The position numbers and the translations under genes are program-made. The notes under the pieces were generated by a model, which was not told the DNA's origin, ran no database searches, and saw nothing but the letters and a program-made list of their open reading frames with translations. A stretch of 64,000 nucleotides of DNA, from contig OX387608.1 in assembly GCA_947568835.1 (NCBI GenBank), forward strand, positions 11,508,001 to 11,572,000. The letters run 5' to 3'. The first letter of the stretch is position 1; each line of letters begins with the position of its first letter. Of this stretch, positions 13,798 through 27,556 are shown in pieces. This stretch comes from Protonemura montana (Eukaryota; Arthropoda; Insecta; Plecoptera; Nemouridae).

Positions 13798-14111
13798 CCC
13801 ACTTCTGGTACGTCAGGGGTGGAGGTGGTGGAGGGTTTTGTAGAAGTTGTCGAGGGTAGACGGCATCGATCGACCTGCGTTCGTTAGATTTATGGCTTGT
13901 TTTCTGGTTGTGTTGTAATGATGGAGGATGGAAGTCAATTGTGAACCGGCTCTATTCAACTTCGTTCGTTAATCAAAATCCATTGGTTTGTTTATGGATA
14001 CTGGTCACTTTTTGGGTTCCTAATTTATTTATACATGTCCATAGCTTTTTCTGTAAGGCCAAAATACAAATGTATCCATCTTAATATGTCAACGATCTTC
14101 TCAAGCCGCCT

Positions 14112-14117
14112 AATAAA
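14112..14117 (+). terminator. Candidate RIM polyadenylation signal
   Basis: AATAAA lies 315 bp after the RIM stop codon. It is the first such hexamer I see downstream; actual use is not shown. Confidence 0.4.
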
Positions 14118-14349
14118 TTTACCCGTGGGGCGGTAATTGCGTTGGCCTACTTAAATTTAAGTACAGCACGTTCCTCGAGTATGACAACATATATCGTAAA
14201 TCTAGTCATCATATGTAAACTCACGTCAGCCCTAAAAGAGATTAAAGAGTATTAATATTTAATTACAATAGGTTAGCCAAGCATAAAGTTCATACTTTGA
14301 AACATTCTGTTTTATGCGTAATCACACGTGTGAATTTGATAAATTTCTA

Positions 14350-14505
14350 GTTGTGGCCCAGCGGTTGTTGGGATGAATTCAAGCGGAGCTCAAATCGCAT
14401 AAATTGTGCATGAATTATAAAGCAACACCAATCTCAAGAGATGGATGGGCTGGTTCCCATTTAGGTTTCTCGCGCACTTCACCGTTTTTTCGCTAATGTT
14501 TGAAG
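14350..14505 (+). repeat. tRNA-head-like SINE remnant
   Basis: GTGGCCCAGCGGTTGTTG resembles a pol III A box, and GAGCTCAAATCG about 40 bp on resembles a degenerate B box. CTGGTTCCCATTTAGG follows. The rest is unrecognised and no clear 3' tail is present, so this is tentative. Confidence 0.35.
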
Positions 14506-17500
14506 CTCAAGTTTTGACAACGCCATTTATTGGTAAAAATTAAAGTGTATTTTGGTAATAATCATGATGTGAGCATAGCTTGTGAGTACTTAATTCAAGT
14601 CCACTTTTTTAAAAGTCTTGTTGTACTTAAACTTAAACATCAACTCACTAGCACAACCTTGGTCTCTGATTGGTCCAAAATCCTTGAGGTCGACTTTGCG
14701 TCAGTGGCATGGCTGCTTAATTCTAAGACACTGACAAGATGCGACTTCTTTAGCTTGACTTTGTAAAATCGATTTTAAAACTTGTACATTTGTTGCATTC
14801 ACTGTCAATTTTTTTGCTCAGCGTAAGTACTGATACGCTTCAAGTATTCTAAGTATTTACATCTCTCCGAGTGGCCAATAATTATCGAGCAACTACAAAA
14901 CAGGAAATTGTCTGCTAAAGTTGTCTTCTGATCTTGAAGCTAATTGCACTTGTAAGATGCAATATACTGAACTTATCACTTTTTGTAAATAGCAAAATGA
15001 TATTTGTAAATGACAATCGCTCTATAACACAAGGTAAGCGTCAAATTGATTCTAAATAATGTATAAAATCTCATGAGAATGTTCGATGGCATTTTCAGAC
15101 AATGCACCTACAGATATATACTATGTTATAACTAATCATTATTGGTACTAATAATTAATCTATGGCTAATTGAGTACTCTTGCATTTATCCATCGCTTGT
15201 TTCTCGCTATCGCTGTATTTTCAAACTGAGGCTTGAAGAGTGAAGGCTAGAGAAACGCAAAAATGTATTGTTCGTTCTTTTATAGTTGTACAAGTCGCCA
15301 TCGAAATGACTGGCCTGTTATCACAAAGAAATCAGGGAAAGAGTAGTTAGCCGTTGAGGTGTAGAAGAATTTGAAATTCTTGTTTTAAAATTTCATCTTT
15401 ATTCAACTTAACAAAAAGTAGATATTTGGTGGTGTACTGTACTGTAAACTTTAATTTCTATACAAATATCACTGTGATAGGTCACTATAGCAACATCAAC
15501 TAAAATTCTAACAAATTTTGTCACATACATCAAGAATTTGAGAATAATCAAAATAGTTCATAATCATAATGTATTACAGAAATATATATCAAAAGATTAA
15601 AATAGAAACCATTTATTTAGGTACTAGTAGATGTAGTTATGCATAGTAATTATAAATCAAATGCATAACATTTATAGCGTACGTAGAAAGTTAAACATGT
15701 TTAGCGTTTTGCTTGGATATCATCTAATCATAGGTATTTTAATTTTTGTGACGTACAATCGAGATTAGCAAATAGTTTTAATAACTGTTCCAATACCCCT
15801 GCCCTAAAATATTCCAAACAAAACCATTCCAACCATACAATCGTTTTGCCGTTATTTACAAGTTATTTCAAAATTATTAATCAAATGACTTTTTCAGTGC
15901 CCAGCTTCCATATAACAAAAGCTAAATGTTTCTCTGCTCTAGTGGTTTAAATAACAACCTAACATTGATACAAAGTTTCTATTATCAAAATTATATGTAC
16001 TTCTTCTAAATGCTATTCTTTGCCAAAAATCGGTAAGAAATGTGAACAATATGTGTGTTGGAGATCCAAAATTGGCTACGATGTTTATATCTTTCGATCG
16101 ACAATCTAATGCGATACACGCTTGCTCTTAAAATATCTTGTTAGATTGTAGTTTGTAATGTGCAATAGATATTAGTGTGTATTATTAGGCATAAATATGG
16201 ACACTACAGTTTCATTACTAGGCAAAGATATCTTCATTGATTATCTCAACAATTTACACTTTTTTTGTTCGTAATTATTATACATGAAATGCTCGTATGA
16301 CAATATCTAAAGCTAGAAACTTGCTATCTTAACATAACATATGCATTATCAAATGAATCTGTAAAGGTTTTCCTTTTGTGCTAGGGTCTTGAAGTTGCTT
16401 AAAGACCGATTCAAATCAAACTTTCTTTTATTATTTAAAATTCCAGTTGAAGACAACAGCTGTCAGAATCGAAGCGTTAATAAACCCATAATTATAAAAT
16501 GAATAAGGGAAAGCAAAAAACGCTTAGAATTTAAAGAGTCTCTGTGTGTAGATAGGTATTTGTTGAATGTCTCTCTACTGTGTGATAGCTAGGTAACACA
16601 TCTAAATGACACTCATGTCGACGATAATCATTCAATAATTCTGTGTACTTATTTTGTGCTATGCATTTCAATAATTAGTTGAGTGAGGTCCTTTTGGATA
16701 CATTTTAAAATGACTTACTGCAGCGTAAACTTTGTTGTGCTATAATTCTACCTTGTTCAGAACAGATAGATTATATTACAAGCATGATGACACAAATACG
16801 GCCTATTCTTCTGTGGTAATTACTGTGTACTAACACAATCTGTGATTTTCTTAAAACCATTTCTTGAGCCTCAGCCAACTGTTTGTAAATATTGTCTTAA
16901 AAATAATGATTGTGAAACTACACATTGTACAGTATATCAATTCTGTACAAATTTTGATGGGACGAATGGAAAATAAAATAACAGTGGAGGTTAATGTTTT
17001 ACTGGGTAAGAATATTTAATGCTTTGGAATGGTTTTTAATTTATATACTTTTCATGCTGATTTGTTTCCCATGTATACTGATAGCTTGGCCCAACAATAA
17101 AATTGGTAAATACAGATTGTCATCAGAGAATACCGTAATAATTGTTTGGAAAATAATTAGTTTCAAATGTAACAGATGCCTAGCCACCTCTCGTTCCGCA
17201 TGAACTATACTATTTAAAAAAAAAGTGAATTCTTCACCAGGTAACTTTTCTGTTTCTTGTTAAAAGAAATTAAACCATTTCCTTATCAATTTATTTTAAA
17301 AGCAAGAGGCTTCCCTATTGCCTAGGCGTTTTTTTTTCGTTTGTTGACTCATGCTTTATTTAAGGCTCTATTATTTATGTGCGCCGGGGCGATTATCCAT
17401 AATATAAAGGATAGCCAAGATATTCGTTTTGATGCACATGCCCTCAACATCATCTTGTTTAAATTTTGAATTCGCCCCTACGACTGCAACGCCACCAAGC

Positions 17501-18266
17501 AGTAAGGTGACAAGTTGATCAAGCCAAGATGGCCTAACATCTGCTCGGCAGGGTATCGTGACTGCTCAAGACCCTTTAACTCTTCAATGAAAATGTCTGG
17601 GTATCTGCTGTAGCCGTGGGGTAAGATACTGGTAATATCTTATCAGTTTTGAAAAAATCACCCATTACTTATAAAAGTGATATGTGCATGGCAGTCATAT
17701 TTCTGCTTGTCACCCTAGCTTCTGATCTGCCATTTGTATGCATGTACAACACCACACCCCCCCTTCCTTCCCAAGCCTAAGAATAGCTTTATAAAACAGA
17801 TAACATCTTTTTTAGGGCGCGTTATCTTTATCAGTAAGATTACGGCTGCACCATTTCATATGGCATCAAGATGAAGAGTCAACACAACGAGCTGAGCCAG
17901 GCCAACATTTGCTCTGCCACTAGTCAGTCCAAATACCAAGATACTGCTGAAACCAAAGTCATCTGGGTGTCAAGACCAAAGATGCCAAGGTAGAGACTTT
18001 GTATACAAAAGTCTCGATAAATTTTATATGTAACACAATAGTCGGTGGCTAGTGGTGGTTTACTAATTGTAGTTCAAATCTTGCCAAACTTCTTTAATAG
18101 GCTGCCAAAGTCATGCAAACGCATGAGAATGGGGGACTTTTAATTGGTACTTGGTTTCCTTCTTCATACGTGCCATAACTTATTGAACACTAACAAGTCA
18201 TCAAAGAAACAAGTTACAAACTTCGTCTAGGGGGTAAACGAAATCGAAAGAAAGGTTAGCGTAGGT

Positions 18267-19514
18267 ATGAACGTGAAGAAAGAGGCCACCAGCAAGAGGG
18301 TCCAACGAAACCGCTGCACCACTTGCAGCAAAAGTTTCCCTACTCCTGGCGGCTTAAAGAAGCACCTTCGAACGCACACCGGTGAACGCCCATTCGAGTG
18401 TTCTGAGTGTGGTGCCCGATTCACGCAGTGCGGCGGTTTGCGCAATCACATCGCCAGCGCCCACTCTATCCCCGCCTTCCTCTGCCACCTGTGCGGCAAA
18501 ACCTTCCCAGTCAAAGAACGACTTCGCCTTCACCTTCGAGTTCACACTGGCGAGCGTCCGTACAAGTGCAACAGGTGCGATAAGACGTTTGCACGAGGAG
18601 GTCAGCTCCAACAGCACGAGCGTTCGCACACGGGCGCAAAACCCTACTCTTGCACACGTTGCCGGTCTGCATTCAGCTGCCCGACGAACCTCAAAATCCA
18701 TATGAAGCGCCACCTCGGCGAACGCGACCACGTTTGCCACGAGTGTGGTAAGTCGTTCACGCGCCGTGACGGTCTCCAGAAACACCTTGCATGCTTCCAC
18801 AGCGACATCAAAGCGTTTCGCTGCAAGGTGTGCAACAAGGATCTCAAAGGCCATTTGCTCCAACATCTCCGTACCCATCTGAACGAGCGGCCCTACTCCT
18901 GCGACGTTTGCAAGTCCAGCTTCGCTCAGCGATCTCAGCTGACAGTTCACCTTCGAATCCACTCGGGCGAAAAGCCTTATTTGTGTAAGTTCTGCCAGCG
19001 GGCTTTTGCGCATTCAACGGCGCTGAAACTCCACGAGCGACGGCACACAGGTGAGAAACCTTTCAAGTGCCCACTTTGTCCGTCAACGGCATTCGTTCAG
19101 CTGCCCCATCTCAAGAAGCATATGCGCTGCGTTCACAAGTCTAGCAAGCCGTACATGTGCACATCCTGCCGATGTTTCTTCTCCACGAAGAAGGAGCTGG
19201 TGGCCCACGGAGAGTGCAAAGTGACAGGCATGGAGCCGGATCGCTTGCGTGAACGCCTTACTATTCTGCTGAGCCTGATTTCCACACCAGAGCGGCTCAA
19301 AGCGCTCGGGCTAGGCAAGCGGCCGATCGATGATGTCCTGAAGGACTCTATTGCGAGCTCGGGACGCAAGCCCTACGTGGACTCGAATCCCGTGGCAATG
19401 CTGCGTCGGAATGCCGAGATCCTGCTCGAGTGGACCGTGCCCAAGCAGTACATGGAGAAGTTCAAAACGGAGCAACGATCAACAGATGATTTGCTTGTTG
19501 AGCTCACGTCATGA
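18267..19514 (+). CDS. C2H2 zinc-finger protein, 11 fingers, single exon
   Basis: A 415-residue open frame with no introns, starting at the first ATG after an in-frame AT-rich leader. I count eleven zinc fingers from about residue 17 to 315: CTTCSKSF...[45 protein letters not shown], a shortened CKVCNKDL finger, [25 protein letters not shown] and a last degenerate CTSCRCFF finger whose final ligand is Cys. Several linkers are the canonical HTGERP or HTGEKP, so sequence-specific DNA binding in the nucleus is likely. The roughly 95-residue tail ([20 protein letters not shown]...) has no KRAB, SCAN, BTB or ZAD domain and I do not recognise it. The gene is much more GC-rich than its surroundings and intronless among multi-exon neighbours. 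I cannot assign an orthologue. Confidence 0.9.
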   Translation: MNVKKEATSKRVQRNRCTTCSKSFPTPGGLKKHLRTHTGERPFECSECGARFTQCGGLRNHIASAHSIPAFLCHLCGKTFPVKERLRLHLRVHTGERPYKCNRCDKTFARGGQLQQHERSHTGAKPYSCTRCRSAFSCPTNLKIHMKRHLGERDHVCHECGKSFTRRDGLQKHLACFHSDIKAFRCKVCNKDLKGHLLQHLRTHLNERPYSCDVCKSSFAQRSQLTVHLRIHSGEKPYLCKFCQRAFAHSTALKLHERRHTGEKPFKCPLCPSTAFVQLPHLKKHMRCVHKSSKPYMCTSCRCFFSTKKELVAHGECKVTGMEPDRLRERLTILLSLISTPERLKALGLGKRPIDDVLKDSIASSGRKPYVDSNPVAMLRRNAEILLEWTVPKQYMEKFKTEQRSTDDLLVELTS

Positions 19515-21659
19515 CCCGTCTCGGGATCGCACCCTCGGAGATGTGGTCTCGCTTTGAATTACCGCACATGGAGCTTGGTTCTGCGATATTTCTCTCTGCC
19601 AGCAGCCAGTTGCCGATTGACAACTTTGCAATTGTTTCACACAAAGACAACAAATCTATTTATCTATCGACGTCTGGTGGTTGGCATAAAAAATATCTTT
19701 TAAGCCCAGTGCTTAGCTGGTGCTGATCGACTGTTCCATTTACCGTGTGTGGAAGTTACAAAAGTGTAGACAGCAATTTAGGTTACCAAATGGAATTTTT
19801 CTCACACTAATTTATACCTCAGCTGCTCAGAGGTGGTACATAAATATCATGATCGGAAATGCATCAATATTTAACAATACATTGCAACATATATAGTTCA
19901 TATTACTTCTACGAGAAACCAAAGGTCACTTATGTTTCGTGAGGCAACAATCTCCATTTGTGACACAAGAAATTAACAAACATTCGCCCATCTCTTTTTT
20001 ACGTTCTTGCTACATTCATTCGTTAACGACAAACAGTGCTATTCTTCAAGGAATGTTTGGTTCTGGATTAATGAGGTGGGAATGTGCACTTGGTTTCTAG
20101 GAATTGAGTATAAGACTTTTTACTTTGTAGTGCTAGAATTAGATTATCCTATCTGCAATCTGTCTGACAGATTATCTTGGTCATATTGTGTAGCAACACC
20201 AAAATAATATGCTATTTGGTTTTCTGGTGGTGGGAGCATTCCTCTAGAATCTGATCCTTGTTTCATATCACCGGTGGTTTGATTTTATGATTTCACGTCT
20301 AAATTAATGGACGTTTAATAGTTTTGTGTTTTTTCCTAGTTCACATTTTTCAGGCACGAGCAAATTAATTGGTAGGTACGTACGTTACAACTAGTGCTGT
20401 GAAGTACGCTTTTTAGTTGACACCTTTTTTTTCCTAATGCTTGGCACTTTGAGTGACTATCTTCCAGTCAGCAATTTTGAGTGCCATACTTCAATCTAGT
20501 TATCGATTGAATGCCAACCATTGCCAAAGAAAAATAATGAAACTAATAGTCAGCACTGCTATTTTCACTGCCAATTTAGCAATGATTTAACTTTTATCAG
20601 TTTTATTGATCATCGAAAGCTATAGATTTTTTTAATCGTATGACTGCTCTTGCGTAGCAGCCTAGCTAACGTCAAAGTGTTTTCAATCCAAACTCCCGTC
20701 TAGTCAGGCCTTGAAGACCACTTGCTAGGTTAACTTGCAATACGTTGAGAAGCAAAAGCTTCAATACCAACTTCCCCCACCAGTGAACTAGTGTGATATA
20801 AGATTTTAGCCGTAGTCATTAGTGCTTCAATTGAGTGCATTTACAGTTTTAATTTTATTAAATATAATACATTTTAATAAACACATGAGGGGTTCACTTT
20901 AATAATAGAATGTTAACATTAATTTAAAAGAACTTTTAAAGCCGTACTTTGGATTTGTGGAATTATCAGCCTGAACTCGATACTTCCAATGTGCCATTTG
21001 TTTTTATGATTTTAAATTCTATTGAATGATATTGAAAGCTTCTTTTGCTTTTAATGGGAGAAATTTACTCTCATGTACTATCTCAAATGTATGAGTGAAA
21101 AATAAATAAACACTTAAAGATGTGTAACAAAAATTGATGTGGGTTACCTCTAATTTGATTGCACGCATCAATTTTTTGCGGCAACTATAATTCAATGTGT
21201 TACCCAAACGTCCCGCATTTACAAAAGTGAATATCCTTCATCCCTCGTCAAGAAAATTATTTATTTCTATATTTTATTTGCTAGATCTTCTAAATTGGAA
21301 GACCGTCTATTAAGCAATGGTTTTATAGAATTATATCTTTGGTATGGTTTGCTTAGGTAATAATCTTGTCATTTTGTAAGATTTCTTTAGTGAGAGAGAT
21401 CTTTTGCGTTTCTCGAGAATCGTATTACTACATTTAATAACAGCACTAATTTTTTGCTTGCTGGTACACTCGACAGATCAATGAGTAAATATACGAAGTC
21501 ACTTCCAACCAAAGATATTATTTTAACCTTCGTTTGACCGAGCCTTTAGACGTGCCCTTCATCTTTATTTGTATTGAAATTCGTGTTCTCCCGCCGTTAT
21601 TCTGGTTCTTTCTACAGCCGCACGAGCGCGCGTTTTCGCAGTGTGCAAGGGCAGTGTGT
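19515..21659. other. Intergenic, zinc-finger gene to ADAP gene
   Basis: About 2.1 kb of AT-rich sequence with no supported exon or recognised repeat. The ADAP promoter and 5' UTR presumably lie at its right end, where GC content rises around 21540-21660. Confidence 0.6.
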
Positions 21660-24600
21660 ATGATGGCTGACAGAAACGAGAAGTTGCTTTTAGAATTGTT
21701 AAAACAACACGGAAATAACATCTGTGCTGACTGTGGCAGTAAACGTAAGTTCATATACTTGATTCGTATTTCATTTTCCGTTTATTTTTGATATTTTTAT
21801 TGTGTCAGAAATTAGTGCTTTTTTAAACTTCCTTCACAGAATAAGGGCTTGCACCAGCATTGACACTAGGCAACTCGGAAAGCCCTATGAGACATTTCCT
21901 GCATCTGTGTTGCTTCCTGTCTTCTCATATCGCATTAACTATGTCCTCTCTACAGATCCAGAATGGGCTTCATACAATATTGGAATTTTTCTGTGCACAC
22001 GATGCGCTGGTGTTCATCGGAGTATGGGCTCGCACAAATCGAAGGTGAAACATCTGAAACTGGACCGCTGGGAAGACAGCCAACTGGAACGAATGAAAGA
22101 GGTCGGGAATCTAGCAGCCAAACAAAAGTATGAAGAGCGAGTGCCTCCATGCTACCGATTGCCAAATGAAGATGCTCCACAGTAAGAAAATTTGCATCTA
22201 GTGTCACTGGAGCATTTCTTAATTTGTAGTTGAAATGGTTGGACCATTTTATGGATATTCGCAGTCTTCTGTGTTATATTTTATGAGTTGGTCAACTATG
22301 GATTTCTGCTTGCTACTTAACTGCTGACAGCTTCTATCACCTAAGTTAAAATTCTAGAAGCATTATCCTCACATAATAACTAATATGGAAACTAGGCTGC
22401 TGGGAAGACAGCCAACTGGAACGAATGAAAGAGGTCGGGAATCTAGCAGGAACTAATATCAATAAGTGTAACTAATAGTACCTAATAAGGATATCTATCC
22501 TTATTCTAAAGTATAATAACAGATAGATTTCCTAAAAACGGTGCCAGATGGTATCCTGCTATAGTACAGATTGTTATTACTAAATGTTATGATTTCGGTC
22601 ACTTTGGCTCATGCCCAAATTTGTTGACTCCTTAAATAATATTTCAACGATGTTCAACAATTGGCAGTGGAGTAAATATTAATTAGAACCCTATCGGGAG
22701 AATTTGCTCTGCGGATACAATCACTAGGATTGCTCCAAACCAACTCCCATCCCTAAACGTTGAGGCCATAGCGGAATATTTTCTGTCGGTGTTGGTGCCC
22801 AAAAGTTTTAGGTACAGAGTCCCATGAAGTTACTTTATGTACCATTTTATCTTAATCACCAGGGTTCTGATGGAGCAATGGATTAGAGCAAAGTACGAAA
22901 GAGAAGAATTCATTTATCCTGAGCGACAAGGGTATACATCGGGACAAATGGAAGGGTTCCTAATGAAACGTGGAAAAGAAGACAGTCGATATCATTCGAG
23001 AAAGTTTATTTTGTCAGGGTCTGAAGACCTAATAAAGTACCATGTTAAAGAGGTAGGTAGACAACCTACAAATTATATCTTGACACTTGTCTGACCTAAA
23101 ATCAACAGACTTTTTTTAATCACAGTTACCTTTATTTTAATTTACAGAAAAAGGACCCAAAGGCAGTGATAAGGCTATCAGAACTCAATGTAGCTTTCGC
23201 CCCAGAAAAGATTGGCAATAACAACTCGCTGCAGTTCACATTCATGAAGGATAACTCGACGAGGCACATTTTTGTGCAGCACGAGAGCGCCGAGATGATC
23301 GTCAACTGGTACATGGCCATTCGCTGCGCCAAGCTTCATCGCCTTCAGGTCGCTTACCCAGGCGCAATGGAATCAGAGGTGCGTACTTTCTAGATTTCCA
23401 CTGCTGTTGAGACGGGACCTATTTATAATCAGAAACGCTAGTACTTCCTATCTCATAACTCTGGTATCTTATAAATGTTCCCAAATACCTGACATAGCAA
23501 ATTGCTTCGTACAAGAAGAAGAACAGTCCCATTGTTGGTACTGATATTGACACCGTGTGCCAACCTAAATCATCTCCATCATAACCTGGTTTATGAAGAA
23601 GTTGCATGAATTTTTGCTGATTGACACCTGTTTTTGTGTTTGCTCAAAAATAGCTAAATTTAGAGTATATTCATGGCACCCAATTTGAATACGATAAACT
23701 ACAGTAATATATTATGTTTTTCTGGGTCTTAACATCCCTTTGCATTCTGGCAGCTGGTGCATTGTCTAACTAAAGACTTTGCACGCGAGGGCTGGCTCTG
23801 GAAGACCGGACCCCGGAGCTATGACTCGTACAAGAAGCGTTGGTTTACGCTGGACAACCGCAAGCTCATGTACCACGATGACCCTATGGATGCCACTCCC
23901 AAGGGTGAAATATTCCTAGGTAGGTACTTGAAACGGGTACGAGCTGAAATAGTTGCGTAAATTAATTTTTACATTGCCATGTCTAATTTATTAACAAATT
24001 GATGCACAAGCACAACATTGCCTTATTGTTTCGAAAACTCTTTCTATTTAAGAGTTAGATATCATAACGTTTGTTATGTTAACGGTCAAGGCATAGCTAG
24101 TGACCACAACAGTTTTATTGCGCAACTACTGTAATTTGCATAACTCAGCAACTTTGTGCTATTGTTGTTTTTAGAAGCCTAGCTAAGTAAACAGTTTTTA
24201 AACCAACACCAATTCACATCAAACAAAATTGCACCTTAGTTCGAATGCAATAAAAGCAAAACTGCCAGAACAGCTTTTTTGTTCACAAAACTTTTTTTCT
24301 AACAAAAGAATTGAATCCTAATTTCCAGCTACCTCTCAAAAAAGTTGGGTCAAGTTAAAACAGTTGGTTAGAGCGGTTATAACAAGAGACGGTCGTTTAA
24401 TTTTATAAATGGAAAGAAACATTTGAGAGGAATGTAATATTCCTAATTTAGTCGAGTCAATTATTTAGGCAAATAATCTTGTTTCTCAAGTTTTTAAATC
24501 TTATAACCTTTTCTATCTCGGCTATTTTGATTGTGAAATGCCAAATGCCAGTACGTTTGGATGTCATGCTCTACACCCTATAAGCAAGTTTTAAATGTTT

Positions 24601-26245
24601 GGTCAGAAAGCTTTAAATTAATACCTGAGCGCTGCAAAACCTAACTTGGTTACTAGATACTATCCCGACTTGTTATTTTGCTTGCAGGTAACATGCTAGA
24701 CGGGTACAGCATGCGTGTTGGCGTGCCACCAGGCGCCAAAGACCAAGGCTTCTCATTCACACTTCGCACGCCCAATCGTTCTTTCCACCTCTCTTCCGCC
24801 ACCGGCGATGACCGCGACGACTGGATCCGAGTCATTGACGCAGTGCTCGAGCGACAGATCACGCCGCAGGACAGCTCAGGTAGGCCACAAATTATGAGGG
24901 ACACAAGAGGCTTGCACGGGGGCAACTGCTTTAAAAAAAAAAAAATCAATAAAAAGTCTTACTTAAAATAATAAGCTATGGTAGTTAGCACTAACTTTCT
25001 AGGCTACAGCGCTACGCTATATTTTGTGCTCTTAAAGTATGTTGAGAAAAAATGGTAAACTTGGGATGATGTGTCTCTTAATTTTAGTTCGGTGTAGTTA
25101 CTACATGGAACGACCTTTTATCCCCAAAAATAATCATTTTCATGGGACACAATAACTAATAAGCAATGTCAACAGGATAGATCTATAATGGACAGATGAA
25201 CCAGCAAGGCAATCTTGTGGGGACAATCTTGCATTTTGTTGGTCTAAAGAAGTATCTCATCTGCGTTCAGTTGTTGATTTTTAAGCAACTTTTAAGTGCC
25301 CATTTAGAATATTAATTTTGGAGAAGCGAAGGCACTGTACTAACCATTAACATCCAAACGAGCAAAGGAGAGCCGGCTTCTTCATTTACTGTCATCCACT
25401 ATTTTACTTTCAGAGAGAAGCTTGATTAAAGACATTTGCAGTTGACGGGCATCGCTGAGATTTGTTTGTTTATAATGTTTTTTTTAGCTTGGTACAGCTA
25501 TTCAAAACAAATACATTTTAACATAAATACTCGCATAATTATTCGTTTTCAAAATGTTCATACAACTCTATCTTAAAATTTTATATTGATTTCGTATTCC
25601 TAATTATGCTTCCTAATTTTATTATACTCACTCACGCCTTTAGTCAAAGTAGGTACTCTTTAATTCTACTGATTGACAAATATATGTTTCTTATTTCTAG
25701 TATCATGACTGTGCACCTTATCAACAATATTAAGTAGATCTAATAAATACTCTGGTGCCAATCCTAACATAATTTAATGAATAAACACAAAAACACTTAA
25801 TGCTAGCCTATGTGGAACTAACATGTTTCAGATGCTGCTAACTCGCTTAGCCTGAAGGTAGAGTGAGAAAGAGGTTTGCAGAACGACACCACCTTCCATC
25901 AATTTGTGGCAAACTGTGCACAGCACGCGTAACTTGTAGCACTAACATCACGGAATCGGTGTCAAACTGCGCAGACGTTTATCTGTATTGTATGGGTGGT
26001 TGGTTAGACTGTTACTCACCTATCTGAAGGTGGTTTTTCTGCCTATATGCTTACGCTTTCCTTGTTTGCTTTCAATGGTGTTAGCTCGGTGGCTGCAAGA
26101 GATCTTTCCAGAGAAAAGTGAGGACATTTTCCGTGAACTGCATCTCTTTGATTGCAGTTGCGTCACGCCTTCTCAGAAAACGCGGCGGCAACAGTTCTCT
26201 GAGCATCTTCACGACAAGGTAATGTCGGGAGTGATTCTCGGATGA
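21660..26245 (+). CDS. ADAP1: ArfGAP with dual PH domains (centaurin-alpha)
   Basis: Seven exons give 416 residues: 21660-21744, 21956-22181, 22863-23052, 23148-23378, 23754-23919, 24688-24879, 26085-26245. The N-terminal ArfGAP domain (about 1-120) has the zinc finger CADC-x16-CTRC and the arginine-finger region CAGVHRSMG. The linker WIRAKYEREEFIYPERQ is diagnostic of the family. PH1 (about 130-235) contains GFLMKRGKEDSRYHSRKFIL and MKDNSTRHIFVQHES; PH2 (about 250-355) contains REGWLWKTGPRSYDSYKKRW and DDPMDATPKGEIFLG. The last exon adds a C-terminal tail of about 53 residues (RWLQEIFPEKSEDIFREL) that I do not match to vertebrate ADAPs. The family binds PIP3 and inositol tetrakisphosphate through its PH domains and stimulates GTP hydrolysis on ARF6. 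Start could be 21660 or the adjacent Met at 21663. A 51-bp piece of exon 2 is repeated in the next intron. ADAP1 and ADAP2 cannot be told apart here; probably the single pre-duplication gene. Confidence 0.93.
22399..22449 (+). repeat. Exact 51-bp copy of ADAP exon 2 sequence in the following intron
   Basis: Bases 22067-22117 of exon 2 (starting GCTGGGAAGACAGCC, ending GAATCTAGCAG) recur without a mismatch here, 332 bp downstream. The intron copy is flanked on both sides by AACTAATAT, suggesting insertion during repair with duplication of the break site. Confidence 0.9.
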
Positions 26246-27556
26246 AGTATCACCAGTTCTACTTCCGAGACGACGTAGGTTACTAATTAATTATGGTGCT
26301 TCTGTCTCTATCGATATATTTCACTCGCACTATCTCTCTAACCATTTAGGCCGTCTCATGATAGGCGTGAGCTTCGTTCTAAATCACTCATATCACCCAA
26401 AGCCTTGCGATCTGATTTGTACATTAACGTTACATTGACGAATGATCAACAAGATAGTTACTAGTTATTTTTTATCCTTTTTATAACATAGGTTTTTTTA
26501 TATAAAGTTTCAGATATTTTAGATGTTATATTATGTAATGTTAAGAATTCATTCCCAATTTTATTGCCATATTTTATGAACTGTTATCTCTTGAAAGTTT
26601 AAATGTTTAAAATCAAATAGCTGGATATCGGCCCTTGTTGTGCCATATTTATCTTGCCGCTTTGCTAGATTTAGAGAAACAATCGCCTACATTCTACTCA
26701 ATAATTCAACTAAATGTGTAGTACATATGTGTGCATACTTGGTCAAAAATAAGTTAATCACTTTAAAAATGTGAACGGTGTTTCACTCAAGAACAATGAC
26801 TTCTGAGTAGAGTAACTTCCAATCTTATTTTGGTAGTTTCTTGGACTTTGCATATCCAGAAATAGTTTTCTCATTTGCATCAAATGCTCAAATACAAACT
26901 TACGTTATAGGCAGAGTCTTTTTTTGAGGATCGGCCTGTAATCGTAACGGTTTTTTTAGTCAATTAGTTACGGACCATCTCTTGCCCTACTGGTGCATAG
27001 TGCATACCGACTACACATTATGCAAAGCAAGATTTTATTTGCTGTTAAGAGAAATTAATCCAATTTAAGTACAATCAGAAGAATTCCAGTTAGTTTAGAG
27101 CACATATATTATATATCTAGAAGTACAGATAATAATTCAATATTTGCATTCCATTTTATTTTAATTTTTATCTAGATTTTTACATGGTTTAACTTGCCCG
27201 ATTTTTATTGTCACCAACAACTTTTTATAGCTAGCACTAAAAATTAGCATTGTTAAGTATTCCTTACTTCATCTTGTGGTAAATACTTGATCGGAACAAA
27301 ATACAAATTTTTGCTGGAACTTATGACATCTGATTCGATATATATTTTTTGACAGAGTTTTTTTTGCAAAGCAGCTCTAATCAAGTTGCATTCCTTCAAG
27401 CCAAATGTCTTTTGTACAATCATTTTATTACAAACATTTTGCTCAAATAAATATGTTGTGTTACTAAGTCAAAAAATATTGGACATTTCATTCACTCATC
27501 GGTCTTTTAAAAGCCTCGATTCAGTATGTCAAATTTTCTTAAAATCTCGGAATTTG
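26246..27556. other. Intergenic between convergent ADAP and NAT9
   Basis: About 1.3 kb AT-rich; it holds the two 3' UTRs. No further exon or repeat seen. Confidence 0.6.
27424..27429 (-). terminator. Candidate NAT9 polyadenylation signal
   Basis: AATAAA on the minus strand, 128 bp beyond the NAT9 stop codon. Confidence 0.45.

Larger units (their letters stand above)
13798..18266. other. Intergenic, RIM to zinc-finger gene
   Basis: About 4.5 kb, strongly AT-rich. Apart from the RIM 3' UTR candidate and a SINE-like remnant, I see no exon, RNA gene or clear repeat. The short open frames (for example 14530-14766 and 16994-17203) show no family or coding composition. Confidence 0.6.

Noticed and set aside
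18035-18085. tRNA gene suggested by GTAGTTCAAATC
   Set aside because: No acceptor-stem pairing or A box at the right distance.
18354-19013. 219-codon antisense open frame over the zinc-finger gene
   Set aside because: It is a shadow of a GC-rich coding frame; it has no domain and the plus strand clearly encodes fingers.
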